Positions 19,338 to 27,700 of a stretch of DNA of 64,000 nt are shown here, in pieces. Source of the stretch: Nitrospirota bacterium (GTDB lineage: Bacteria; Nitrospirota; Thermodesulfovibrionia; SZUA-242). The stretch's first letter is position 1; each line of letters begins with the position of its first letter. The notes beneath the pieces were generated by a model that worked only from the letters and a program-made list of their open reading frames with translations, had not been told where the DNA came from and made no database searches. The translations under genes were made by a program, and so were the position numbers. The stretch is taken from NCBI GenBank assembly GCA_016212095.1, contig JACRHH010000005.1, positions 1 through 64,000 on the forward strand, given 5' to 3'.

Positions 19338-19767
19338 GTTTTCCCCAGCCAATCTTCCTGACAGTGCTTGCAATCCTGTCGTTATTTATTTCCAGATGTC
19401 TTGCGGATGCGTGTTTGCAACGTGGCCTGTATTATATAGGATTCCATCCTTTGTGCTCCACGATCAAGCATGTTCGACATTGAATGCGACGATGGCTGCG
19501 CTAAATAACGCATGTTGAGTGTGTCCTTTGCGAATGGCAATGTGGAATATCCCCCATGGTTGGTTGTATAATGTAGTCCATAAATATAGAATCTTGTGTA
19601 ACTCCATGATTAATAAGCAAATTGGGCTGTTGTGCGCTGACGCTGGCATGTGGCATATGTATTGCAAGAATAATCGCAGTCGCATCGTGGGCCCGATGTT
19701 AGACGTAACCCAACGCACTGGGAATAGGCTTCTTTGGAGCCTAAAAAATTATTAGGGAGGCGAACTT
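19338..19767. other. intergenic region between divergent glycosyltransferase and tetraheme cytochrome genes
   Basis: No credible gene is seen in these 430 bases. It is AT-richer than its flanks. It must hold the minus-strand promoter of the TPR glycosyltransferase (not identified) and, on the plus strand, the sigma-54-type promoter at 19651-19666. Confidence 0.6.
19651..19666 (+). promoter_or_regulatory. sigma-54 promoter of the OmcE-like tetraheme cytochrome gene
   Basis: TGGCATATGTATTGCA matches TGGCACG-N4-TTGCW with the invariant GG (-24) and GC (-12) exactly 12 bases apart. The predicted start near 19677 leaves a leader of about 90 bases before the ATG at 19768, which has GGGAGG upstream. 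Sigma-54 needs an enhancer-binding activator; the 270 bases upstream could hold its sites. Confidence 0.7.
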
Positions 19768-20562
19768 ATGAAGAAAGTTCTCATCTCCGCTCTGGTTGCC
19801 GTTTCGATGGTTGCCGTGAGCTCAGTCGCATCAGCCAAGATTTTAAAGTCTCATCATGATCTGTCTGGAAGCAATGGCGGCAGCAACTATAAGGTTGTTG
19901 GCGGCCCTTCTGCTTGCGAGTATTGCCATGCGCCGCACAACATCGGCAGGAACATTACCGGTGGAGTCGATGTCATGAGGGCTCCTCTCTGGAACCGCAT
20001 TATGCCGACCGGCTTCACCACCTACGGCGCCACTGTTTCATCTGACACGGCAGCCGGATCTGGAACCAATGCAACTGTTCTTGGCCAGAACTCCCTCACC
20101 TGTCTTTCGTGCCATGACGGCGCGACCGGTCTTAGCACGCTTGCTTCTTACAACTACTGGGGTGACACCTCTGCTGCAGGATCCGGCAACTGGATGAGCG
20201 GTTCGACGTTGAATATCGACAGCGCATTGTTCACGATGCTCGGCAAGGATCTGAAGGACGATCATCCGGTCGGCTTTGCTTTTGTTGCAGAGCGCGCTGG
20301 CGTTCCTGATTCCGTTTTCACCAAGGCTACGCAAGCTACTGACACCGGCAAGAACACAAGCGCCGGTTCGATCAAGTTTTTCCTTTATGACGGCAAGTTC
20401 GAGTGTGCGTCCTGCCACGATCCGCACGACACCACAACCGGTAACACCGGCAAGAGTGGTACGGGCGGCAATTCGCCGGATGCTTCCAAGCGCGGCGGCT
20501 CGGCATTCTTCCTCAGGGCTCCGATTCAGTCCATCTGTACGGATTGCCACGCCAATAAGTAA
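19768..20562 (+). CDS. OmcE-like tetraheme c-type cytochrome (candidate extracellular filament subunit)
   Basis: Product of 264 residues. Signal peptide about 1-23 (SSVASA-K). Four CXXCH sites: CEYCH-APH, CLSCH-DG, CASCH-DPH and CTDCH at the C-terminus. Further His residues (SHHDLSG before the first heme, APH, DDHPV, DPH) are enough for bis-His ligation of all four hemes. The layout HDLS, CxYCHAPH, APLWN, CLSCHDG, DDHPV, CxSCHDPH, FLRAP, C-terminal CXXCH resembles Geobacter OmcE as I recall it; no alignment was possible. OmcE polymerises into extracellular conductive filaments, where an N-terminal His ligates a heme of the next subunit. It is monocistronic, between a sigma-54 promoter and a strong terminator. 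Confidence 0.82.
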   Translation: MKKVLISALVAVSMVAVSSVASAKILKSHHDLSGSNGGSNYKVVGGPSACEYCHAPHNIGRNITGGVDVMRAPLWNRIMPTGFTTYGATVSSDTAAGSGTNATVLGQNSLTCLSCHDGATGLSTLASYNYWGDTSAAGSGNWMSGSTLNIDSALFTMLGKDLKDDHPVGFAFVAERAGVPDSVFTKATQATDTGKNTSAGSIKFFLYDGKFECASCHDPHDTTTGNTGKSGTGGNSPDASKRGGSAFFLRAPIQSICTDCHANK

Positions 20563-20578
20563 GTTATCTGTATTTGGA

Positions 20579-20612
20579 AAGAGCCGGGGCGCAATGTCCC
20601 GGCTTTTTTTTT
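20579..20612 (+). terminator. strong intrinsic terminator of the tetraheme cytochrome gene
   Basis: AGCCGGG (20582-20588) pairs with CCCGGCT (20598-20604), extended by flanking A/T pairs, followed by nine T (20604-20612). It isolates the OmcE-like gene as its own transcription unit. Confidence 0.9.
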
Positions 20613-20860
20613 GCTCATGTCTCTGTGCTGTGTCAGTTATCGACTCCTTGTCCTGTCTGGCGCCTATGTGATTGAATTGTGGCGACAGTATGCTCTGGGG
20701 TAAAATAGCGGCTGTGCATAATGAAATATTTCCCGGTCAAGATCACTGAAGATGAAATCAATTCATGATGCTTTTGAATTTAGCCCACTGTGTGGAGTTG
20801 CGGCCACAACATTTTATTGTGCGAATATTGCTGTGTTGATTTCATGGCGCGGCGTCATTA

Positions 20861-23050
20861 ATGGTGCCATATCAATTTGCAATGGCGCGTGGAAGCCGGA
20901 ATGAAATCTCGTACAATCAGCCTTCGGGGATGCTATTAGTGAAGATATGCAAGGTGGTTTATTTTATTGCCGTTGCAATTATGTCATTGATGATTCTTCA
21001 GGGGCAGGCTCATGGTGTTCCGTATAACATTATCCCGAACGGTGCCATAGCGATGCAGTACGCAAGAAACTGGAGTGACAGATGGGAGAATGCAAACGAA
21101 TCCTTACAGCAGGGATACAAGCTTGGAGCCGTCGGGTTCGTGCTTGATGAAAGGCTTATGAAATACAGGATCGATACTGCCGCCACTGTGACCGATTCCA
21201 GCTACTCCGGAATGCCGTATTCACTTGATTTAAGAATCAGATTCCTTGAACTTGGAATGAGCGCGCCGTGGAGAATTGCGCGTTTCCCGCATCCGCTCTC
21301 TCTATTTTACTCGCGATATGCTTCATACGGGAACGCTGTAAACTCATATGGGTTAAATCTGGAATGGAATCTGCCGCATTACATACAATTTTTCAAGGAT
21401 GGGAATATCATTGCATTATCAAGAGAAAGGGGGGGCGCAATCTCTGGTGTGTCTGACTCTGAAAGTGGCAGGGATTTAGAGTGGGGCGGTATTGAATCCG
21501 GATATGGTGAACAACCTGGAGTGATAGAGGTTGAGGATGAGGGATGGGGGGAAGATGAACGTGGTGCTGAGGAAGAGTGGCCGGAAGATACGGGTGCTGT
21601 TGGTTGGGGGAATGGCCCAGGCATCTGGGAGCCGAAATCCGGCGCAAAGGATGGCGGAATAAAGCGAGCCCCATCCGGGAGAAAGGCAGCCGTAAAGCTT
21701 GCAGCCGCTCCGCCTCTGTTTTCCATTCCGTTTCCAGCGCTGATGCTGGATGTATGGAGGAACGAATTCCAGGATGCGATCGGTACGACCGTCAACAATT
21801 CGGCCGCATTCAGTCTTGCAATGACCGACAACCGATATTCGTTTGCATCGCAGATGCGATATTCCGACATGACTGACGCCAGCGGATTGAAGGCATCCGG
21901 GAATATGATTGAACTTAATCACAGGTATCGTGGCCCGGAGTTCGTGCTTGGGCCATTATCGAGGGGTTGGGATGTCGTGAACAATTTCTCCTATAACGAG
22001 TCTGAATCTTCAACAGGAAATCCTGTGAAAAACAGTTCCTATCTTGTTACTCATTTATGGCAGCGAAACGATTCAAGAGCTGAAAGCCGGATGGCGGTAA
22101 CGAGCCATTTCTCATATGGCGCGTCATCGGTGTCAAAATTGTACTCCCTGGGATCCTCCGCTTCTTTTCAAAAGAGATTTTCGCGCGGCATTACCAATGC
22201 GTTCGCCTTGTCAGGCTATTACTCTCGCCAGGAGAATGAAAATCAATACGGTTTTGGACGTGAGAACCAGGGTTTAGCTGATGATGGAGCTTTGTCAAGG
22301 GAACGTATAGACTCAAAATCTGCTTCAGTTTCAGATGATTTCCGCTTCGATTTGTTCCGGGCTGCTTCGTGTTCTGTCGGCGGAAGCATTAGAGCGTTCA
22401 CCGCCACGACATCAAAGGCCGGAGGACTTGAAACGAGCGCTTCCACGTCGCTGTACATGAAGTCCAGAACGCCATTGCTTGTGAGCGGATTGATCAACAA
22501 CAAGGAATACGATGACGGCTCAAGCAGCAAAATAACTTCCCTGAATGCTGTAATGAGCGGATTTGAGATGTTGGACACATGGTTTAATGCCTTGCTTGGC
22601 TACAGCCGGAACGAGGTCGATAATGTGGATGCGAGTAGTTACTCTGATGAAGTTGTGCAATATATCATTGGGTTCCGCAAGGGTGTGGCAAGGGGAGTGT
22701 CGTTGTCCGGAACCGGTCGTGTCGAGTCACGCAATGTGTTAAAGGACGGAATAACCATCAGGAATAACAGACGAAGCGGCTCGTTGAATCTGGATATGGC
22801 AGAGAAGCTTCTACTGTTTCGCAATGTTGCCGTTTCACTAAACTATCAGTATACTGACAGTCCTGGCGAGGGAGTAATGGGAGTGCTGAAGATGTCTCCG
22901 CGTTTCCGCCACTTTTTCAAGATGTTTTCAATGGGCGCTGATTATGATTACACTACGATTTTGCAGGGCAGAAACAGCGGACGATCAAATCATGCGTTCC
23001 GGTTCATGTTGAGCCGACCGTTTGGTTACATACCACGACGATGGTTGTGA
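20861..23050 (+). CDS. probable outer-membrane beta-barrel protein
   Basis: Up to 729 residues; an internal ATG at 20930 directly before the signal peptide (KICKVVYFIAVAIMSLMILQ, ending GQAHG) is also possible. After an N-terminal beta domain there is an unusual Gly/Trp/Asp/Glu-rich insert (about residues 195-275, rich in GW, EE and GE). The remaining 450 residues alternate polar and aromatic residues in short amphipathic strands, as in outer-membrane barrels. The end is FGYIPRRWL, lacking the classic terminal Phe but aromatic. No heme motif. It precedes the isomerase and NHL lipoprotein genes, so it could be the porin or secretion channel for the tetraheme proteins (inference). I do not recognise the family. 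Confidence 0.6.
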   Translation: MVPYQFAMARGSRNEISYNQPSGMLLVKICKVVYFIAVAIMSLMILQGQAHGVPYNIIPNGAIAMQYARNWSDRWENANESLQQGYKLGAVGFVLDERLMKYRIDTAATVTDSSYSGMPYSLDLRIRFLELGMSAPWRIARFPHPLSLFYSRYASYGNAVNSYGLNLEWNLPHYIQFFKDGNIIALSRERGGAISGVSDSESGRDLEWGGIESGYGEQPGVIEVEDEGWGEDERGAEEEWPEDTGAVGWGNGPGIWEPKSGAKDGGIKRAPSGRKAAVKLAAAPPLFSIPFPALMLDVWRNEFQDAIGTTVNNSAAFSLAMTDNRYSFASQMRYSDMTDASGLKASGNMIELNHRYRGPEFVLGPLSRGWDVVNNFSYNESESSTGNPVKNSSYLVTHLWQRNDSRAESRMAVTSHFSYGASSVSKLYSLGSSASFQKRFSRGITNAFALSGYYSRQENENQYGFGRENQGLADDGALSRERIDSKSASVSDDFRFDLFRAASCSVGGSIRAFTATTSKAGGLETSASTSLYMKSRTPLLVSGLINNKEYDDGSSSKITSLNAVMSGFEMLDTWFNALLGYSRNEVDNVDASSYSDEVVQYIIGFRKGVARGVSLSGTGRVESRNVLKDGITIRNNRRSGSLNLDMAEKLLLFRNVAVSLNYQYTDSPGEGVMGVLKMSPRFRHFFKMFSMGADYDYTTILQGRNSGRSNHAFRFMLSRPFGYIPRRWL

Positions 23051-23151
23051 TGAGAAATCCCGATTGAGTCGTAAGATGCGGTGTTGGATTATGAATTGAT
23101 GCATGTTTTGAAATATGATGTGATGAATATTGCAATTATACTGGAGAATAT

Positions 23152-24192
23152 ATGAAATATACTTGTGTTGACGGCGGTTTAGCTGTGATGCGTGCTGTTT
23201 TGTCCGGCATGGTCAGTAATGTTGCGTATGCGCTCCTGTTCGTGCTCTTGTGCTTTGCCCATGTTAATGCCGCCGAAAACGATGTAGTTCTTGTCGTCAA
23301 CGGTGAGAAATTCATAAGGGCGGATCTGGAACAGGCATTCAACGTATTTCTTCCGGCAGCAGTTTTCCACGGCGGTGTCAATGACGAAATGCGCAACAAA
23401 TACAGGGAAGATGCCATCAACTTCATGGTTGAACAGCAGTTGCTATACGAGGCTGCATTGAAGAACGGCGTCAAGGTGGACAGGAAGGTTGTAGATGCCC
23501 AGGTTGAAAGCGCTATCAAGAAATACGGTTCGAAAAGAGATTTCAAGAAGGCATTGAAGGAATCCGGGTATTCATACGACAATTATATTTATCGCATAAA
23601 GAAGAAGCTTGTTGTTGACAAGTTCACCGATGAATATATTACGAAAAAGTCGCGATATGATGACGCGGAATTGCGTAGTTATTACGACAAGAACATCGAG
23701 AATTTCAAGCGGCCTGCCGCCAGATATATTTGGCACATTCTTGTCGAGACTGCGGCCAACGCCTCCGCCGGCGAGAGGGAGCAGCGCAGGATATTTGCCG
23801 AAATGGTGGCTCAACGCGCGAAAAGCGGGGATAATTTTGAGATGCTGGCTTCGCAATATTCCGATGATGATTACCGTGTGAAAGGCGGTTTGCTTGGCCT
23901 TGTGCATAAGGGGCAGCTTGTCAGCCAGGTTGAGGAGGTTGCGTTTTCCCTGAAAGACGACGAGGTTGCAGGCCCCATTGAAACGCTTTATGGATTTCAT
24001 GTCGTCAAGGTCGGCAAGCAGGTTGAACAGGGAATTGTGCCGTTTGACAAGGCAGTTATAAAGTTGAGAGCAAGTTTGCAGGAAAACCGGTATGAGGCGA
24101 TAAGGCGGGAGGTTCTTGAGGAACGGCGCAAGAGTGCGGTTATAACTGTAATGGACAGCGAAGCGATAAAGAGCGAAGAATCTAAAAAATGA
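23152..24192 (+). CDS. periplasmic parvulin-type peptidyl-prolyl isomerase (SurA/PrsA-like)
   Basis: Product of 346 residues. Signal segment about 20-41 (ending HVNAAEN), a SurA-like N-terminal helical chaperone part (INFMVEQQLLYEAALKNGV, then DAQVESAIKKYGSKRDFKKA), and a rotamase domain at about 195-290 (RYIWHILVE, FEMLASQYSDDDYRVKGGLLG, VAGPIETLYGFHVVKV). GGAG precedes the ATG. It is followed after 13 bp by an NHL lipoprotein gene and lies between two tetraheme cytochrome genes, suggesting a folding role for exported cytochromes or the nearby barrel (inference). Confidence 0.9.
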   Translation: MKYTCVDGGLAVMRAVLSGMVSNVAYALLFVLLCFAHVNAAENDVVLVVNGEKFIRADLEQAFNVFLPAAVFHGGVNDEMRNKYREDAINFMVEQQLLYEAALKNGVKVDRKVVDAQVESAIKKYGSKRDFKKALKESGYSYDNYIYRIKKKLVVDKFTDEYITKKSRYDDAELRSYYDKNIENFKRPAARYIWHILVETAANASAGEREQRRIFAEMVAQRAKSGDNFEMLASQYSDDDYRVKGGLLGLVHKGQLVSQVEEVAFSLKDDEVAGPIETLYGFHVVKVGKQVEQGIVPFDKAVIKLRASLQENRYEAIRREVLEERRKSAVITVMDSEAIKSEESKK

Positions 24193-24205
24193 GAAAGGTT
24201 TCTGT

Positions 24206-25300
24206 ATGAGAAGCCTCAGGACGCTTTTTGTTCTCACGGCGTTCATGCTTTTGGGGCTGCTTTTGTCCGGCTGCTCGTCAAAAAAAGCGTATATTGACGC
24301 CACGCTTGGTGACCGTATCCAGTGGCCAGGAGAGCCTGAGAAGCCGGTCATCCTGTACCAGTGGAGTCTTCAGAAGGTCGGGATGTATGGCGACTCCGGT
24401 TCATTTCTTGAGTTCTTGCTGGGCGAATCCGACATGCCCGGAAATGATCCAAGGGATTCAAGTATTTTGCTCAGGCCGTTTGGTGTTTTCGTTGATGACG
24501 AAAAAAGGATTTACGTTACCGATACCGGCGCGGCAAGGGTAACTGTTGTCGATATGAAAACCATGGAATCGTTCAGTTTTTTTGAAACGCCCGATGGTGA
24601 TCTGTCGATGCCGATGGCGGTTGTGGCCGATTCAACGGGGCGCATCTTTGTGTCCGATGCGCTTCTTTCGAAGGTTTTTGTATTTGACAAGCGTGGCGAA
24701 TATATTTTCACCTTGCGAGGCGAATTCGAGCGTCCAACCGGCATGGCGATAGATCTGCCCAACGACAGACTATATATTACTGATTCCGCCGCGCATGTCG
24801 TGTATGTTTATCGTACTGACGGCGAGTTCGTCAGCCTGATAGGCGGCAGGGGATCGGAACATGGTAAATTCAATTTCCCCTCTCATCTTTTTGTTGACAG
24901 GCTGGGCAGGTTATATGTTACCGATGCAATGAATTTCCGGGTTCAGATATTTGATTCGGGGGGCAAATATCTGGACTCCTTCGGCACGTTGGGTGAGCTT
25001 TACGGAAATCTGGACAAGCCCAAGGGCATTGCCGTCGATGCTGACGGGCACATATTCGTTGTCGATTCGATAAAGGATATGGTGAAGATATTCGACAGAA
25101 GCGGAAAGCTGCTTCTGTTTTTCGGCGAGAAGGGCAATGAACGTGGTCAGTTTTGGCTGCCGTCAGGCATTTTCGTCGATAAGGAGAACATGGTCTACGT
25201 TGCCGACACATATAACATGCGCGTATCAGCTTTCCGTTTTATTGGGCGGGAGGGCGAGGATGCCGCCGGCGTGGAGTCTAAACCGCATGGTTTTAAATAA
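24206..25300 (+). CDS. NHL-repeat beta-propeller lipoprotein
   Basis: Product of 364 residues with lipobox LSGC at about 23. Six NHL blades fill residues about 90-350: RPFGVFVDDEKRIYVTD, MPMAVVADSTGRIFVSD, FPSHLFVDRLGRLYVTD, KPKGIAVDADGHIFVVD and LPSGIFVDKENMVYVAD. It is a shorter paralogue of the protein at 14922, without its C-terminal linker and helical domain. The gene lies 13 bp after the isomerase and 70 bp before the second tetraheme cytochrome, so these are probably one operon. Confidence 0.86.
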   Translation: MRSLRTLFVLTAFMLLGLLLSGCSSKKAYIDATLGDRIQWPGEPEKPVILYQWSLQKVGMYGDSGSFLEFLLGESDMPGNDPRDSSILLRPFGVFVDDEKRIYVTDTGAARVTVVDMKTMESFSFFETPDGDLSMPMAVVADSTGRIFVSDALLSKVFVFDKRGEYIFTLRGEFERPTGMAIDLPNDRLYITDSAAHVVYVYRTDGEFVSLIGGRGSEHGKFNFPSHLFVDRLGRLYVTDAMNFRVQIFDSGGKYLDSFGTLGELYGNLDKPKGIAVDADGHIFVVDSIKDMVKIFDRSGKLLLFFGEKGNERGQFWLPSGIFVDKENMVYVADTYNMRVSAFRFIGREGEDAAGVESKPHGFK

Positions 25301-25370
25301 ATCCAGCGCATTGGCCGATAAATGGAATCGACTGGTAGTACCGAATATATACGGTTGAATCCGGTAATGA

Positions 25371-26189
25371 TTGGGAAACAGATCGGTGAATCCGACTAGC
25401 AAGACATCTATCATCATGTTGCGGAAGCTCTGCATGGCCATCGTATTATGTTTCATTTTTCCAGGCAGCATTCATGCCGTTGGGATCAAGAATACGAAGC
25501 ATAATCTTTCTGTTAGCGGGACGGGGCCGATCAAGGCGGTTTCCGAAACAAGGATATGTGTTTTTTGTCATACTCCCCATTCCGCGACAGTGTCCTATTT
25601 CATGGAGCCCGGCCTTAATTACCCTTTATGGAACCACAAGCTTCAACTTCCTTCCGTAACATATATTTTGCCAAGCCCTTCGCAGGGCATACCAATTCTG
25701 TCATCCCCACAGAATCCCCCGGATGGAGATTCCAGACTCTGCCTCAGTTGTCATGACGGAACGGTTGCCCTTGGCGCTGTTGTAAATCTTGGCGAGGGCG
25801 GTGCGTTCAGTCCGGATATTGCAATGGCCGGAACCGGACTTACTCCTCAGGGAAAACTTGATCTGACAAATTCCGCTTTTGTTGGGCCTGACCTCGACAT
25901 GAGCGGGCATCACCCTGTGTCGATTGTTGTGAATCAGGATTTTGTAACCGATCTTCAGAGCCGTTGCGAACCATCCTCGTTTACCGTGAGGCTTGAACCT
26001 TTAAGGCCTGTAATATATCGCCCAACACTCGATATCTATCCGGAATCAGGTGGAACAGGCGGAAACGGCGTGCAGTGTACGTCGTGTCATGATCCTCATG
26101 ACGACAGAGGTGGGATGAAATTCCTTCGAGTCGGCAGCCCGGACAACGCTCAGCCTCTGTGCGACAGTTGCCATATGCTATGCCCGTAA
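25371..26189 (+). CDS. second OmcE-like tetraheme c-type cytochrome
   Basis: Up to 272 residues from a TTG start; ATG at 25416 (LRKLCMAIVLCFIFPGSIHA) gives a more normal signal peptide. Four CXXCH motifs: CVFCH-TPH, CLSCH-DG, CTSCH-DPH and CDSCH near the end. It shares the order KHNLS, CxxCHTPH, YPLWN, CLSCHDGT, HHPV, CHDPHD and FLR with the protein at 19768, so the two are paralogues. The region between hemes 2 and 3 is Pro-rich and different. It could be a second filament type, a cap, or an initiator of the first (inference). Confidence 0.8.
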   Translation: MGNRSVNPTSKTSIIMLRKLCMAIVLCFIFPGSIHAVGIKNTKHNLSVSGTGPIKAVSETRICVFCHTPHSATVSYFMEPGLNYPLWNHKLQLPSVTYILPSPSQGIPILSSPQNPPDGDSRLCLSCHDGTVALGAVVNLGEGGAFSPDIAMAGTGLTPQGKLDLTNSAFVGPDLDMSGHHPVSIVVNQDFVTDLQSRCEPSSFTVRLEPLRPVIYRPTLDIYPESGGTGGNGVQCTSCHDPHDDRGGMKFLRVGSPDNAQPLCDSCHMLCP

Positions 26190-26209
26190 GGAATGCCGGT
26201 AAGGAATAA

Positions 26210-27358
26210 TTGCCTGAAATGCTGATATTGCCGATACATCGGATTAAATACAACATGAGCATGCGTGTGGCCGGCATGTTTCTGGTCACGATTTTATTGC
26301 TGTTGCCGGTTGCCGTTTTTGCCGTGCCTGAGGTGCATCTTGATCAGGCCAAACTTCCGAACGGCTGTTCATCGTGTCATAAGGCGCACGGCAGGCGGGG
26401 TACGGCCATGCTTTCGATGGACAAGAACAACCTTTGCTTTAGCTGCCATGGGGCTGTGAAGACCGGGAGGCCGGGTGAGGCTGCAAATGATGTCCAGACC
26501 GTGTTCGACAAGATTTACAGGCATCCGGTTTCAACGACTGCGATGTATCACAGTTACAATGAGACGCTACCCGAACACGATCCAACGAAGGACAGGCATG
26601 TCATTTGTGACGATTGCCATAACGTACACCGCACAACATCTTATGATGCGATGAGGATGGTAAGCGGTTACACCAGCGACCGTGTAAACATCAAACGTGC
26701 TGTTTTTGAGTATGAGGTTTGTTACAAATGCCATTCGGACAGCGCTAACCTCCCTGCAAATTCAAAAAATATGCGGTTGGAGTTCAGTTCCGCTAATCCG
26801 TCATATCACCCTGTGGAGACCATAGGGAGAAGCAGTAATGTTCCAAGCCTTGTTGCGGGATATGGCCCCAATTCAATGATCAAATGCACAGACTGCCACG
26901 GCAACGACGACCCTGTTGGCGCCAAGGGGCCGCATGGCTCCAATAATCCCAATATGCTTGTTGGCTCCTATACATTGAGCGATGGGCCTGAAACGCCGGT
27001 TGCCTATGAGCTGTGCTACCGCTGTCATGACCGAACCAGTATTCTGTCCAATGCCAGCTTTCTAAAGCATAAGGAACATGTCGAGGGTGGAACATATACA
27101 GGTCATACGCCTGTCCCTGCGTCCTGCTTTACATGTCATGGATCCCATGGAAGCACGTTGTATCCGCGTTTAATTGCATTCAATCTATCAGTGGTAATGC
27201 CAAACCAGAGCGGCTTGCTGACATATCTGGCAAATACTCCTGGCAGACCCCGATGCAACTTGACATGCCACGATTATGAGCATTGGGTGGACGTGAATAA
27301 CTTCCAGAACATAAGAAACGTCCAGGACATGACAAACTTCGTAATTACATCATATTAA
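26210..27358 (+). CDS. octaheme c-type cytochrome
   Basis: Up to 382 residues. The TTG start at 26210 has AAGGA five bases upstream; ATG 26255 is an alternative that begins at the signal peptide (MRVAGMFLVTILLLLPVAVF). It has seven CXXCH motifs (CSSCH, CFSCH, CDDCH, CYKCH, CTDCH, CYRCH, CFTCH) plus a CX3CH near the C-terminus (CNLTCH), which could bind an eighth heme. Abundant His (KAH, NVH, KHKEH, GSH) suits bis-His ligation. It lies 20 bp after the second tetraheme gene and probably belongs to that operon. Confidence 0.88.
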   Translation: MPEMLILPIHRIKYNMSMRVAGMFLVTILLLLPVAVFAVPEVHLDQAKLPNGCSSCHKAHGRRGTAMLSMDKNNLCFSCHGAVKTGRPGEAANDVQTVFDKIYRHPVSTTAMYHSYNETLPEHDPTKDRHVICDDCHNVHRTTSYDAMRMVSGYTSDRVNIKRAVFEYEVCYKCHSDSANLPANSKNMRLEFSSANPSYHPVETIGRSSNVPSLVAGYGPNSMIKCTDCHGNDDPVGAKGPHGSNNPNMLVGSYTLSDGPETPVAYELCYRCHDRTSILSNASFLKHKEHVEGGTYTGHTPVPASCFTCHGSHGSTLYPRLIAFNLSVVMPNQSGLLTYLANTPGRPRCNLTCHDYEHWVDVNNFQNIRNVQDMTNFVITSY

Positions 27359-27700
27359 AGCAAAATAATGACTGTTCTTGTTGCCTCTGACGTGTTTTTC
27401 AGCCTGAAATTCCCCCTGAATTAGCTCTCATCCATGATCGGCGTCCCGATTTCGCGCGTTGCGTTGCTGCACGCCCGGATAAGCGGCCTGATATTTGGTA
27501 TGTATATTGCTAAGAAATAGGCAGCCATGAAAGCAATTAACGGAATGGGTGACTATGATTTGTAACAGCGGTTATATGGAGTCGTCACTTATGAATTTTA
27601 AGGGAGGCTATTTACAGTGACTAAAGGCATCCTGGAGGTGGGCGAAATGACACATACTGCGTTAAATGACAAAGGGACTGAAATGTTCGAAGGAGGGGTT
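27359..27700. other. intergenic leader region before the giant cytochrome operon
   Basis: 342 bases without a convincing gene. It contains the sigma-54-type promoter at 27496-27511 and a long (about 180 bases) untranslated leader. A 12-codon ATG frame begins at 27527, a few bases after the predicted transcription start, and may be chance. No terminator for the upstream operon was recognised. Confidence 0.6.
27496..27511 (+). promoter_or_regulatory. sigma-54 promoter of the giant multiheme operon
   Basis: TGGTATGTATATTGCT matches TGGCACG-N4-TTGCW at 14 of the conserved or free positions, with GG at 27497-27498 and GC at 27509-27510 in exact -24/-12 spacing. The predicted start is about 27522. 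It is the second such site in the window; both precede cytochrome transcription units. Confidence 0.7.

Noticed and set aside
23051-23151. Third sigma-54 promoter before the isomerase gene (TGGATTATGAATTGAT)
   Set aside because: The invariant GC of the -12 element is GA here, so the match is not reliable.
13289-27358. Interpretation of the filament locus as conductive type IV pili
   Set aside because: No gene with a prepilin cleavage site and pilin helix is present; filament candidates are heme proteins with ordinary signal peptides.
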